DNA of 64,000 bases, from contig MU603981.1 of assembly GCA_025201845.1 (NCBI GenBank), forward strand, positions 51,024 through 115,023. Direction: 5' to 3'. The notes beneath the pieces are model-generated. The model saw nothing but the letters and a program-made list of their open reading frames with translations, ran no database searches and was not told where the DNA came from. The position numbers and the translations under genes are program-made. Origin of the DNA: Martensiomyces pterosporus (taxonomy: Eukaryota; Kickxellomycota; Kickxellomycetes; Kickxellales; Kickxellaceae). Below are positions 9,678 to 19,034 of the stretch, one piece after another; the first letter of the stretch is position 1, and every line of letters begins with the position of its first letter.

Positions 9678-12092
9678 ATGGCGAATGAACCACCAGCACA
9701 GCAAATAGCACAGAGCAGCGGGCCGGCAGCTGCCGCCGCAGTCGACGGACTTGCAACGCCTGCTGAACACGAAGCGTCAATAAATGCGAATGACATAGCG
9801 CAGCAGGGCTCCCCAAATGCCCCCGAGAGGCAGGAGCAGGAGCAAACTGCTGACGAGAGCAAAGATAACGGCAGCATCGCTGATGACAGCGCTGTAGCAG
9901 TAGCAGAGACCGCAGCGAGCGAGGGTGCACAGAAAGCGGCGAGGAAACCAGGTGAGCCGGACCCCAGCGAGGAGGAGGCCAGGGAGGTAGTTGAGGAGTT
10001 CGAATACCTGCTAGAGAAGAGCCAGCAGCTGTTCTCGGGGCTCAAGGACCTGCCCGAGATTGGGAGCAAGTACTGGCTCCCCCACTTCCAGCGCACGTTC
10101 GAGGTATACACAATGCTGTGGAAGTTCCAGGGCCAGCACCGCCTCTTGCTGGAGAAGCCCGAGCACTACGGACTGAAGCGGTGGGAGGTGGGCGAAATAG
10201 CATCCAAGATTGGGCAGCTATATTATCGCTACTATCTGCGCACGAGCGAGACAAACTACCTGCAGGAGGCATATGCGTTCTACGAGGCGATTCGCGAGAG
10301 AAGCTATTTCAAGGACGAGCGGGAGGTCAAGAATTCGGCGCTGATGATCAAGAAGCTAAGGTACTATGCGCGCTTCATCGTTGTTTGTCTGCAGATGAAC
10401 TACACGCCCATGATGCTGCAGCTCCTGGAGGAAGTCAAGGAGCTCATTGACCTGTACTCGGCCACGTTTAATCCGGTCGATAAGATGGAGTGGTCCTTGG
10501 TTGTCAAGGAAATGGCCCTGTTTATGCACGCTGTGTGCAGCCCCGTGCCTACCGACGAACACAGGATCCCCCTGCCAGTTAGCTACAGGCTGGTATCGCG
10601 TAGGCGCCCGCGCTTGGACAAGGACAGCCCAAAGTTCCGCCTTCAGGAGGCTATCATTGTGGGCAACAAGCCCACGCAGCTCAAATTCTCTGAGCTGACG
10701 CTGGATATGCACTACATGCTGCAGATGCTTGAGCGCGAGCCAAGTGTCAGTACAAAAGATGCTTCAGGCACGCCAGCGACAAACAATGCAGCAGCCGTGG
10801 CGGCAGTAGCAGCAGCAACAACAACAACAACAACAACAACAACAGTAGCAGCAGCAGTGGTGCCGGTTACTACCACAGCCACCACAGAGGTCACAGTACT
10901 GCTGCCATCAGAGACAGCTTCCACGACCGAGCCAAGTGGTGGTGGGATCGCAGATTCTGCAACACCAGCCCCAGATAGGGCAGACAATACTGGCTCTAAC
11001 CTAATCAGTATTGGTGAGAAGCTCGACAGCGCAGGCAAAACAGAAGGCACACCGGGCGGGATTGTGGCCAACACTGAGCCGGTTGATGCGATTGCCGCCG
11101 CCACCGCTGCTGCTGCCAGCGACAAGGATAAAGACAAGGAAAAGGAGAGAGAGAAGGAGAGAGAGAAGGACGACGATGGCGAAAAGGACAAGGACAAGGA
11201 CAAAGAGAAAAACGTAAAGCGGATCAACCCGCACAAGTACTTGCTCTACCAGCCAAGCTTCAGCCAGATCCAGGTGTATCTAGCCAACGCATTCAAGGAG
11301 ATTGGCGACCAAGGGTGTGTGATGCTGTATCTGTCATCTGAGGGTTCGGGCGCTGCATCGCCCAAGTCCCAGGAGGAGACTGAGGCAGCAAACCACGGGT
11401 TCACTGGCGGAGTGTCGACGACATGGCGAGCATCCACCGAGTCTGGAAAGGATCGCAGCGTCGGGCACCTCATCAATACAGTGCACCCAGCCGACCTTTT
11501 GCCATACACGCGCAAGCCGTTTTTCCTTGTGGTCGAGAGCGAGAGCTCAATGGCTTACAAGAGCATGCCCAATCTCTTTTCGCAGCCCCTTCTCTGCCTG
11601 CTCTCTCCTGCTGAGTACCCGATTGTCAACAGCAGCGGCAGCTTGTACACATTCTTCTTGCATTCGCCAATGCTCGCGTTCTGCGCTATTTCTCAGATAC
11701 GCTCAATGGCGGCCGACAAGTGGTCAGATCTTGAGGAGCTGTTCAGCGAGCTTGAGGACCTGGCATTTGAGCTGCTCAACACCTACGTGACGTCCCCAGG
11801 CGTGCGCAAGTTCTTCAGCGACGATTTCCTGCGCCAGCTAATGATCCGCCACGCCATCTGCTGTGTCACCCTGGACTTGCACTTTGACTTTAACCAGCCC
11901 CAGCACATGCCCTCGTCGTCACCCGACTTCGCGTCAGAGATCACGTCCTCGCCCGTGCTGATCAGAAAGGCACGCGACATAGCCGAGTTCTGCTCTGTCG
12001 AGCAGTTCTACCGGATGGAGGACCCGCCAAAGTCGCCCACAGCCGATCGCCTGCCCGATTCCTCTGCTGCCGCCGACGACGACCACACATAG
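9678..12092 (+). CDS. SCAI: SCAI family protein
   Basis: Homologue of SCAI (suppressor of cancer cell invasion; DUF3550 family), a nuclear protein that in animals represses MRTF/SRF transcription and takes part in 53BP1-linked DNA-break repair. The intronless frame encodes 804 residues. A disordered Ala/Glu-rich leader (about 1-100) precedes the family core, which opens with EFEYLLEKSQQLFSGLKDLP and continues through GLKRWEVGEIASKIGQLYY and YLRTSETNYLQEAY, all strongly conserved in SCAI. The core is interrupted at roughly residues 355-515 by a low-complexity insertion: a Thr run from an ACA repeat (10819-10845), then a Lys/Asp/Glu/Arg-rich block near 11110-11220. The conserved C-terminal part resumes with HKYLLYQPSFSQIQVYLA. 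Confidence 0.93.
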   Translation: MANEPPAQQIAQSSGPAAAAAVDGLATPAEHEASINANDIAQQGSPNAPERQEQEQTADESKDNGSIADDSAVAVAETAASEGAQKAARKPGEPDPSEEEAREVVEEFEYLLEKSQQLFSGLKDLPEIGSKYWLPHFQRTFEVYTMLWKFQGQHRLLLEKPEHYGLKRWEVGEIASKIGQLYYRYYLRTSETNYLQEAYAFYEAIRERSYFKDEREVKNSALMIKKLRYYARFIVVCLQMNYTPMMLQLLEEVKELIDLYSATFNPVDKMEWSLVVKEMALFMHAVCSPVPTDEHRIPLPVSYRLVSRRRPRLDKDSPKFRLQEAIIVGNKPTQLKFSELTLDMHYMLQMLEREPSVSTKDASGTPATNNAAAVAAVAAATTTTTTTTTVAAAVVPVTTTATTEVTVLLPSETASTTEPSGGGIADSATPAPDRADNTGSNLISIGEKLDSAGKTEGTPGGIVANTEPVDAIAAATAAAASDKDKDKEKEREKEREKDDDGEKDKDKDKEKNVKRINPHKYLLYQPSFSQIQVYLANAFKEIGDQGCVMLYLSSEGSGAASPKSQEETEAANHGFTGGVSTTWRASTESGKDRSVGHLINTVHPADLLPYTRKPFFLVVESESSMAYKSMPNLFSQPLLCLLSPAEYPIVNSSGSLYTFFLHSPMLAFCAISQIRSMAADKWSDLEELFSELEDLAFELLNTYVTSPGVRKFFSDDFLRQLMIRHAICCVTLDLHFDFNQPQHMPSSSPDFASEITSSPVLIRKARDIAEFCSVEQFYRMEDPPKSPTADRLPDSSAAADDDHT

Positions 12093-12499
12093 CACACGTG
12101 GTTTATGGGGTCTCAGGCTGCCCAGCCAATCACAGCCGGTGCATTTTTCCCATCAAACAACTGGGTCGCTGCTGGTCGGCGCTTGCTGGCGGGAGAAAGC
12201 GCATCCATCGTTCTCTGCTCACATCCATCCGCTTCGCACTACATTTGCAATATATACAGCCGCCACCACATCTCCGGCATACACCCCCTCCCGCTGTGTC
12301 GGCCTGTAGCAGAACCGCCTTTTGTACTGCGCATGCTGCGCTCGCCAGGTGAGCCAAGGCATCCGCGCACTCCCTCCCCTCAGCTCAGCTACTTTAGCTA
12401 CTATTGCTTTGCGCACCATCCATCCCCTCTGCTGTCAGCTCTCCAGCTGCGCTCCAGCCTACCAGTCACCAACTCCAGTGGTCGCTCGCCCGCCACCAG
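12093..12499. other. Intergenic, SCAI 3' / RNF220 5'
   Basis: About 400 bp between two plus-strand genes, containing the SCAI 3' UTR and the RNF220 promoter and 5' UTR. The pyrimidine-rich stretch 12370-12450 just upstream of the chosen RNF220 start is typical of the 5' leaders in this window. Nothing else was recognised. Confidence 0.45.
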
Positions 12500-14801
12500 A
12501 TGGAATGGGCCATGAACCGATACAGGTTTTCTCTCTACTACCCCGAAGGCGCGGCCGGCGATGATGCACACGGCTTTTCTTCCTCTCCGTCACACACTAC
12601 CGCTACCATGCACCGCCGCCACAACCACAGCCACCACAAACGACCACGCACAGACATCAATGAGGCTCCGCCATCAAAGAGTGCGTCCGCTGGCCGTTCA
12701 GACACAGGCACCAATGGCCGCGAATTTGGGTCGCATAAAAGAGGTAATTCGTCCTGGAGGCAAGCAAAAGAAGCTGGCAGAGATCACCGCGTGCGTCTGT
12801 CTTGAGCCACTTCTCAGCTAAAAAGCTACTCTCTTTCTTCGCTCTTAATTACCGGCATTTCGCTTTTTGTAGCTCGCTCGGCAACCATAGACTGCCCGTT
12901 GTGTGAGCAGACCTTTCCTGCTGACGAGTACGACGACCACTATATGCAAGAGATCGAGGCTGTTCGCAGAAACACGCTGGCCTCGAAATCGAAGGATGCC
13001 CGTCAGATTCAATCCATCGCTGTCAATGGCAGTGGCGAGGACTCAATGGAGAGGGGCTCAAGGCTGAGGGGCTCTCCAAGAGCTGCCCCCAGCGCTGGAT
13101 CTGGCAAGAAGCTTGCTATGACGGCGGAAGACCTGGAAGAAGGCGAGGTTCGCGATCTATCGATGGCAACCACGCCGCCGCCACAATCGCCACCCCCGCC
13201 ACAGCCGGCATCTGTCACGTCGTCTGGTGGAAGGGGGCTGGCCGAGGCTTCGAAGGCCAACCCGCCGCATCCACACGAGAGCGAAGAAGCAGAGACGCCA
13301 ACATATAACCTGCGGCGGTCCACGAGAAAGCGCGTTCAGCGTGTGGTGCAGCCGCCGCCAGAGCCACACCCGGCCACGCCGACGCCCAGCCATAGACCTC
13401 GAACTCAGAGCACAGCTGCAGCGAGAAGCAGATCCCCTGTCAGAAGCGGCAGGAGCAGCAGGAGCAGCAGTAGAAGCACCGCTGGCGGCAGCGGCAGGAG
13501 AAGCGCAGGCAGTAGACCAGGGACAGGTGCTCAGGGCAGAGCGCACAAGAAACGCAGCACTGAAACTGCAACCACCACCAGCAGTGGCAGCAGTAGCCCT
13601 CGCAAGCCAAGCATCGACTCTGGCCACGGCTTCGAAGCGCCCGTCACTACATCTGGCGCCGCCGCCCCTTGCGACCCAAAGCCCGAGGAGCAGAAGCAGA
13701 CCTGCTTTATCTGCAACAAAGAGCTGCATGGAGATAGCAACGAAATCAATGCGCATATCGACAGCTGCTTGTCTGCGGCTTCGGGAGACGCTGGCGGGTC
13801 CTCAACAGACATGGCTGGTGGCTCCAGCACAGCATATGAAGGCCAGATGGTCGAGTACGAGTGGGGCGGCCAGACGCGCATTCGCGCGACGGCTATGCTT
13901 GAGGGCGGGCTGACCGCTGCTGGCATTGGCTATGGGTCGTCATTGGCGGACAACGACAACGACGAGGATATTGATGTTGACGCCGAAGACGAAACCAACT
14001 TTGGAGCTGCTCAGTACACCGACAAGGACCTGATCTTTAGCAAGCAGGCAGCAGGCAACCACTCGCAGCACGGGCACACGCGCCAGCTCTCTGGCCCGCA
14101 ATACGAGGAGACTGCACCAACGCTTGAGCCCGAACCTGCCGCCGCCAGCGAAGAAGCGACACCACCATCCCCCTCATCGTCGGCGTCAGCGTCGGCGTCA
14201 GCGTCGGCGTCAGCGTCGGCAGCGCGTGCTGCAAACAACGAAGCTGCAGTGTCTACACCATCGGCGCTGCCCGTCTCTGGCGGTGCCTCTCAGCTGGTCA
14301 TTGATGCCCTTNNNNNNNNNNAAGCAGGCAGCAGGCAACCACTCGCAGCACGGGCACACGCGCCAGCTCTCTGGCCCGCAATACGAGGAGACTGCACCAA
14401 CGCTTGAGCCCGAACCTGCCGCCGCCAGCGAAGAAGCGACACCACCATCCCCCTCATCGTCGGCGTCAGCGTCGGCGTCAGCGTCGGCGTCAGCGTCGGC
14501 AGCGCGTGCTGCAAACAACGAAGCTGCAGTGTCTACACCATCGGCGCTGCCCGTCTCTGGCGGTGCCTCTCAGCTGGTCATTGATGCCCTTAAGGAGCGC
14601 ATCCGTCAGCAAGACCGTCTTTTGCAGGCAGCACACACGTGCCTGATCTGCCTCGAGCCCTACGCAAAGCCCTGTACATCTATCAACTGCTGGCACGTGT
14701 ACTGCGAGAACTGCTGGCTGCACACACTGGGCACAAAGAAGCTATGCCCGCAGTGCCTCCAGATCACACAACCAACCGACCTCCGACGCATATACTTGTA
14801 A
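12500..14801 (+). CDS. RNF220: RNF220-like E3 ubiquitin ligase, two exons, broken by assembly gap
   Basis: A RING-type E3 ligase of the RNF220 family. Exon 1 is 12500-12743 and exon 2 starts at 12873 (intron GTAATT...GTAG, 129 bp). Ten Ns at 14312-14321 are flanked by exact 270-bp copies (14042-14311 and 14322-14591). Reading through shifts the frame; removing one copy gives a continuous 630-residue protein. Features: an N-terminal CPLC zinc-finger-like motif (Cys89/Cys92) directly after the splice, a Ser/Arg-rich disordered region, a second C2HC-like finger (CFICNKELHG), the RNF220-specific block EYEWGGQTRIRATAMLEGG followed by an acidic DIDVDAEDE patch, and a C-terminal C3HC4 RING (CLICLEPY...CWHVYCENCW...CPQC) ending DLRRIYL as in animal RNF220. 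The start is inferred; an ATG at 12512 is also possible. Confidence 0.85.
14042..14591. repeat. 270-bp exact duplication flanking ten Ns
   Basis: Copy 1 (14042-14311) and copy 2 (14322-14591) are identical as far as I can compare, separated only by ten Ns. This is the signature of two contigs whose overlap was not merged. The repeat includes a (TCAGCGTCGGCG)-type 12-bp minisatellite coding for Ser-Ala repeats (about 14179-14220), which probably caused the assembly break. Confidence 0.97.
14312..14321. other. Assembly gap (10 N)
   Basis: Ten unknown bases inside RNF220. The identical flanks show that the true gap length is negative (an overlap), not ten bases. Confidence 0.99.
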
Positions 14802-14976
14802 CATCATCCCTCACTCTTCCACCCCAGTAACATTAATATTATTCTCTAAACACGCCATTCTCCAGCGCACTCGCCCAGCTGGTACGTTGGCATTTGTCTG
14901 TTTATTCAGTCTTTTTGCGTGTGCTCCTCAAGCGCTATCCGGTGTCGCCTTGCCAAGCAAGCAAGCCGTGGCTGGT

Positions 14977-15330
14977 TTACGCGGCCTGCTTCTCCTGCGC
15001 CTTCAGCAGCATCTGCTTGATCTCCATGCCGATGTTGCTAGCAATGTTCTTATCCTTTGTCAGCAACAGGTAGTTGTCGAGTCCACCCTTTTTGTCAATG
15101 GTGCGAAGAACGCGCGTGGTCACCCGTACCGTGAACTTGCGATCGAGGACAGCAGAGTACAGGCTGACCTTCTGGATGTTGGGCATCCAGATCCGCCGCG
15201 TCTTGTGGAGCGACTTGGGCTTGTTGTTTCCGTGCTGCACGGTGGTGCCGCCGAACAGCCCGTCGAGGTGGACGCGGTAGAACTGTGTCGTCGGACCGCG
15301 CAGAATCTTTGTAAGGTTTTGGCCGAGCAT
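14977..15330 (-). CDS. MRPL24: Mitochondrial large-subunit ribosomal protein bL28m
   Basis: A 117-residue bL28-family protein (yeast Mrpl24, human MRPL28), a component of the mitochondrial 54S large subunit. Family hallmarks are GLFGGTTVQHGNN, then KTRRIWMPNIQ, followed by the basic strand RKFTVRVTTRVLRTIDKKGG that packs on rRNA. The protein is much shorter than the yeast homologue, with essentially only the bL28 core and a short Lys/Gln-rich helix at the C-terminus. No separate presequence is obvious; the first ~15 residues (MLGQNLTKILRG) are basic and may double as one. The gene is intronless, and its stop faces the RNF220 stop about 175 bp away. Confidence 0.9.
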   Translation of the reverse strand: MLGQNLTKILRGPTTQFYRVHLDGLFGGTTVQHGNNKPKSLHKTRRIWMPNIQKVSLYSAVLDRKFTVRVTTRVLRTIDKKGGLDNYLLLTKDKNIASNIGMEIKQMLLKAQEKQAA

Positions 15331-15713
15331 TGTCTAACTTTCTGTTTGGTCTACCACGGCTGCTCCTCTATCCTAGCTATCCGTGCTCGCTACTTTGCCA
15401 GGCGCTGCAATGAATGCAAGTAAAGTAGGTGGTAATTTCGGGATGATTGGACAGCGTACAGCAAAAGGAGCAAGAGTGGATTTCCTCCCTGCTGCTTTGC
15501 TGCGCTTGCCCAGTGTACTGTTAAATTTTGCTTACTCCCCGCCTCTTATCACGCACTTTAAGAGAGAGCCGACTGGGGACTGGCGAGCCGAGCCGTCAGG
15601 GTCGCGATCGGTGTCTTCCATAGAAGCAACATATTTAACCAAAAGAAAAGCAGTGGGGATTAGACAAAAGCGAGGAATGGAGTGTGGGAAATGAGAGATG
15701 AGAACCGCGGCAG
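15331..15713. other. Intergenic, MCM4 3' / bL28m 5'
   Basis: About 380 bp between two minus-strand genes. It contains the bL28m promoter and MCM4 3' UTR. No other feature was recognised. Confidence 0.45.
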
Positions 15714-18665
15714 CTAGTTGTGCAGCGCACTCTGCTTGACGACAATGAGCATGTTCCGCCCAGCGCCAACAACGCTGATGATGCCCTCCGTCTGCAGCTC
15801 ACGGATGACCTGGTCAAAGAGGCGAGGGGGCACCGGCGAGTAGGACTGCTCGTTAAGCCGCTCAAGCCACACATGGTACGACGCGCTGTTGCCCGAGTGA
15901 GGAGAGTCAGGTAGCGAGCCCTCGCCGTTGGATGCACCATTGCCAGCAGATCCCAGCGACGAGCGGGTGGTGCTGAGCAGCAGCTTGCGCGTCTCGCCCT
16001 TGATCGCATCAAGCTGGCGGCGGTCGCTGGCAGCAAAGCCTGTGTTCAGCAGATCGAGATCGATCAGGCCAGTGCGGGGATCTGTGGCAGATTCGCGCAG
16101 GGCCTCGCGCATAAGCTTGGATGCCTCAGCAACGTCGTTAGCATCCACCGTGTCCGACAGACGCATCTTGGCGTGTGCCTCAGACATGCGGATCATCGAC
16201 TCCAGCTGACGAGCAGTCGCAGTAACCCGGCCGTTTGCACTATTGCCTGCCTGCACGGCACCAGTGGTGGTGTTTGTCGAGGCCGAGTCGCGGCCCATGC
16301 GCCGCAGCTCAACATAGGCCTGGACCAGAGCATCGGCTGCCTCGTCGCTGATCTGGGGCTTGACGTAGCGGCGTGCATAGGCGATGTACCGCGTGAGCTT
16401 CTCAGTGGGCACTAGTGGGAACGTGTTGGCGACGTCCTGGATGCTAGCCGTGGCATCCTCGACATCGTCGTCCATGTACAGGCCAACAATGTGGCGAGCA
16501 AGTCGGCGGTCCATGGTCTCGTCGACCGTGTCCAGCACGATGAACACAAGGTCGAAACGCGAGACAAGAGTAGGCGGCAGGTTCATGTTTTCGACAATGC
16601 TCAAGTCGCGGTTCCACTTGCTGTCCACCGGGTTGGCAGCTGCAAGGATGGAGCACCGGGCGTTGAGCGACGTGATGATGCCAGCCTTTGCGATCGAGAT
16701 GGTCTGCTGCTCCATGACTTCGTGGAGCACCGAGCGGGTCGACTCTGACATCTTGTCAAACTCGTCGATTGCACAAACGCCGTCGTCGGAGAGCACAAGT
16801 GCGCCAGACTCCAGGACCAGCTGGCGAGTGTCAGGGTCGCGGGTCACATAAGCGGTCAGACCGACAGCCGAGCTTCCCTTGCCCGAGGTGTAGATGCCAC
16901 GAGGGGCCAGCGCATGAACTGCCGAGAGCATCTGTGATTTGGAGACACCCGGGTCACCGACCATCAGCACGTTGATGTCGCCACGGGATCTGGGAGCACC
17001 GGCACGGGTGAACTGCTTGCGCACTCCGCCAAACAGCTGCAGCAAAAGACCGCGCTTGACATCGTCCATCTCGTAGATGCTGGGGGCCAGCGAGCGTGAA
17101 AGAATGTCAAACAGCCGAGGGTCGCGGGACAGCTTCTCAAACTCGTCAACCTCCTGCCGTGTGAACGCCTGCTGCTTGGCATCCTCGGTGTCTGCGCCAC
17201 CGCTGCCGTCACCACTGCCTCCAGTGATGGCCTGCTCGCGCTGCTGGTCCACAACAGCCTCGGCAACGTCCAGACCCTCGAGCTTGTCGCGCTGCACGCG
17301 GCTACGGCCCAAGCGGCGGATGTGGACAACATCGATGTATGTGCGGTAGATCGCCTGGACTGTACGGTTACGAGGGTTGGTGCGCACGGGGACACCTCGG
17401 TAAATTCCAGTGATCTCCAGACGGTCTCCCGGCTTGGACACGTCGACAAGCTCGTCGTGCATCACAAGTGTGACTGTGTGCGGTGTCTGGCCATCGGGGA
17501 TGACCTCGGGCGTCTCCTGCAGGCGCGACAGCTGTTTGTCGGCAAACGTGCTGCGGTTGTGCACGAGCTCAATGGTATCCTTTTGCAGACAGCCCGAGTT
17601 GCCGCACTGTGTGGGCTCGTTGATGACGCCGCGGTCGATGCCGACAGTTGTAGTCCAGTCGCACTGCAAGCAGCGGAAGAAGGCGCGCTCCATATCGGGG
17701 ATAACCGACGACGAGCGGATAAGCAAGCCGCGCACGCTGACCATCTTGTCGATGTCGCTGGGATTGAGATCGCGCATGTTTGTTGTCGTGGTCAGGTTGT
17801 AGGGCCGGACCTTGAGATCGGACTGCGCCAGATCCACATCGGCGTCGGGGAACTGCTCCATGTACAGCTCTGTCAGCACATAGTCCATGATCGGGACAAC
17901 TTCTTCGGGGTAGTTTACCAGCTGCCTGTAGAGGCTCTGTGCTGGCAGATAAGCGCGCAGGTTCTGTGCATCCAAGTTGAGCTGGAAGATCTCCGAGTCA
18001 TGCATGCGCTTCAGCAGCTGCGGGTATACAGGCTCGTTAAGCTCAGCAGACGACAGGGAATTCTCGGCTGGCGGCCGGTGAGAAGGGGTGAAGTGGAGCA
18101 AAAAGTCCTTGAATGTCGACATTACCTCGCGCACGTGCACAATGGTGCCCCAAATCGTGCGGATCTCTGTAGGCCGGGCAGCCTCGGAGGCAAGACCGCC
18201 CCCCGATGTTGCCTCCTTGGACCCCAGGTCTCCGAGCTCGGAGGAAAGAGCCTGTGCACGCGAACCAAGGTCGCCGCGCCGATGTCCGCTGCCGGCGCCT
18301 GTTGCCTGGCTGCCCATGTTCATGGTGCCCAGCTGAGACGAGAGCGCCTGCGAGTAGCCAGCGGCCATGCCGCCGCTGGTAAGCTGGCTGCTCAGACCAA
18401 AGCTAAGCCCCCCGCCTGGAGTTGAGGGCATATCGCTGAAGCCAAGGCGAGGCGAAGAAGAGGCTGCTGCTGGGTTGCTAGCTGCAGCAACGCGCCCGGT
18501 GCGCCGCCCCTGCTGTCTGCTGCTGCCTGCTGGGCCCGGTGGCGGCTGGGAGAAAGGGGCGGGTGTTTCAGGAAGGGTGTTGTACTCATCCATGCCACCG
18601 CCAACAAAATCCTCTATATCAGAGTCCTGGCCAAGAACTGGCGAGCTTGAAGGTGCTCCCGACAT
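15714..18665 (-). CDS. MCM4: MCM4 replicative helicase subunit
   Basis: Subunit 4 of the MCM2-7 replicative helicase, loaded at origins and activated as the CMG complex in S phase. The intronless frame encodes 983 residues. A Ser/Gly/Gln/Ala-rich, likely phosphorylated tail of about 150 residues precedes the N-terminal domain (IRTIWGTIVHVREVM). A C4-type zinc finger follows near residue 330 (CLQCDW...CGNSGC), then the AAA+ module with Walker A GDPGVSKSQ near 570, Walker B CAIDEFDKM near 632 and the arginine-finger motif SRFDLVF near 702. The C-terminal winged-helix region closes the protein. The long N-terminal tail and the finger spacing distinguish MCM4 from its paralogues. It shares a 370-bp divergent promoter with the FIRRM-like gene, another genome-maintenance factor. 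Confidence 0.97.
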   Translation of the reverse strand: MSGAPSSSPVLGQDSDIEDFVGGGMDEYNTLPETPAPFSQPPPGPAGSSRQQGRRTGRVAAASNPAAASSSPRLGFSDMPSTPGGGLSFGLSSQLTSGGMAAGYSQALSSQLGTMNMGSQATGAGSGHRRGDLGSRAQALSSELGDLGSKEATSGGGLASEAARPTEIRTIWGTIVHVREVMSTFKDFLLHFTPSHRPPAENSLSSAELNEPVYPQLLKRMHDSEIFQLNLDAQNLRAYLPAQSLYRQLVNYPEEVVPIMDYVLTELYMEQFPDADVDLAQSDLKVRPYNLTTTTNMRDLNPSDIDKMVSVRGLLIRSSSVIPDMERAFFRCLQCDWTTTVGIDRGVINEPTQCGNSGCLQKDTIELVHNRSTFADKQLSRLQETPEVIPDGQTPHTVTLVMHDELVDVSKPGDRLEITGIYRGVPVRTNPRNRTVQAIYRTYIDVVHIRRLGRSRVQRDKLEGLDVAEAVVDQQREQAITGGSGDGSGGADTEDAKQQAFTRQEVDEFEKLSRDPRLFDILSRSLAPSIYEMDDVKRGLLLQLFGGVRKQFTRAGAPRSRGDINVLMVGDPGVSKSQMLSAVHALAPRGIYTSGKGSSAVGLTAYVTRDPDTRQLVLESGALVLSDDGVCAIDEFDKMSESTRSVLHEVMEQQTISIAKAGIITSLNARCSILAAANPVDSKWNRDLSIVENMNLPPTLVSRFDLVFIVLDTVDETMDRRLARHIVGLYMDDDVEDATASIQDVANTFPLVPTEKLTRYIAYARRYVKPQISDEAADALVQAYVELRRMGRDSASTNTTTGAVQAGNSANGRVTATARQLESMIRMSEAHAKMRLSDTVDANDVAEASKLMREALRESATDPRTGLIDLDLLNTGFAASDRRQLDAIKGETRKLLLSTTRSSLGSAGNGASNGEGSLPDSPHSGNSASYHVWLERLNEQSYSPVPPRLFDQVIRELQTEGIISVVGAGRNMLIVVKQSALHN

Positions 18666-19034
18666 TTGCTATTTTTAAGTGTTTGGAAATTAAGCAGAGG
18701 TAGAGAAAGGGTGCGGTGGTCACTATCAGAAGAGAGAGGAGCGTTTTGCGAGAAGGGGGCAGAAAACAGCGAGGGGGAAAATATATCGGGTGCGGCCGTG
18801 TTTTGTTTATGCTAGCCTCTGCAGCTAGAGTAAACAAACCATTTGATGTCTTGATGGATTGCGTTGAAGCGATAATTACGCAGGCGTGATCAGCGGCCGT
18901 GCGCAGCAACACTGGTTGCTTAATGCCACAGCAGCTTGGCCAGGGGCGGCCTCGCTTGCTTCCTTCATTCCAGCTCAATTTGTTTTACATACCTACCTTT
19001 TCTGTGCTTTTCAAGGCTTCCTGTGCTTGGGGAA
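18666..19034. promoter_or_regulatory. Divergent promoter MCM4 / FIRRM-like
   Basis: About 370 bp between divergent starts. The frame of the plus-strand gene stays open to an ATG at 18936, but that extension reads as hydrophobic, non-conserved sequence and is treated as 5' UTR. No MluI-box (ACGCGT) was seen. Confidence 0.45.

Noticed and set aside
17322..18425. A 367-codon open frame antisense to MCM4
   Set aside because: The sense strand encodes conserved MCM4 sequence throughout; the antisense product has no recognisable motif.
18936..19034. N-terminal extension of the FIRRM-like protein
   Set aside because: The 33 extra residues are hydrophobic and Cys/Phe-rich, unlike the helical, charged start at 19035; more likely 5' UTR.
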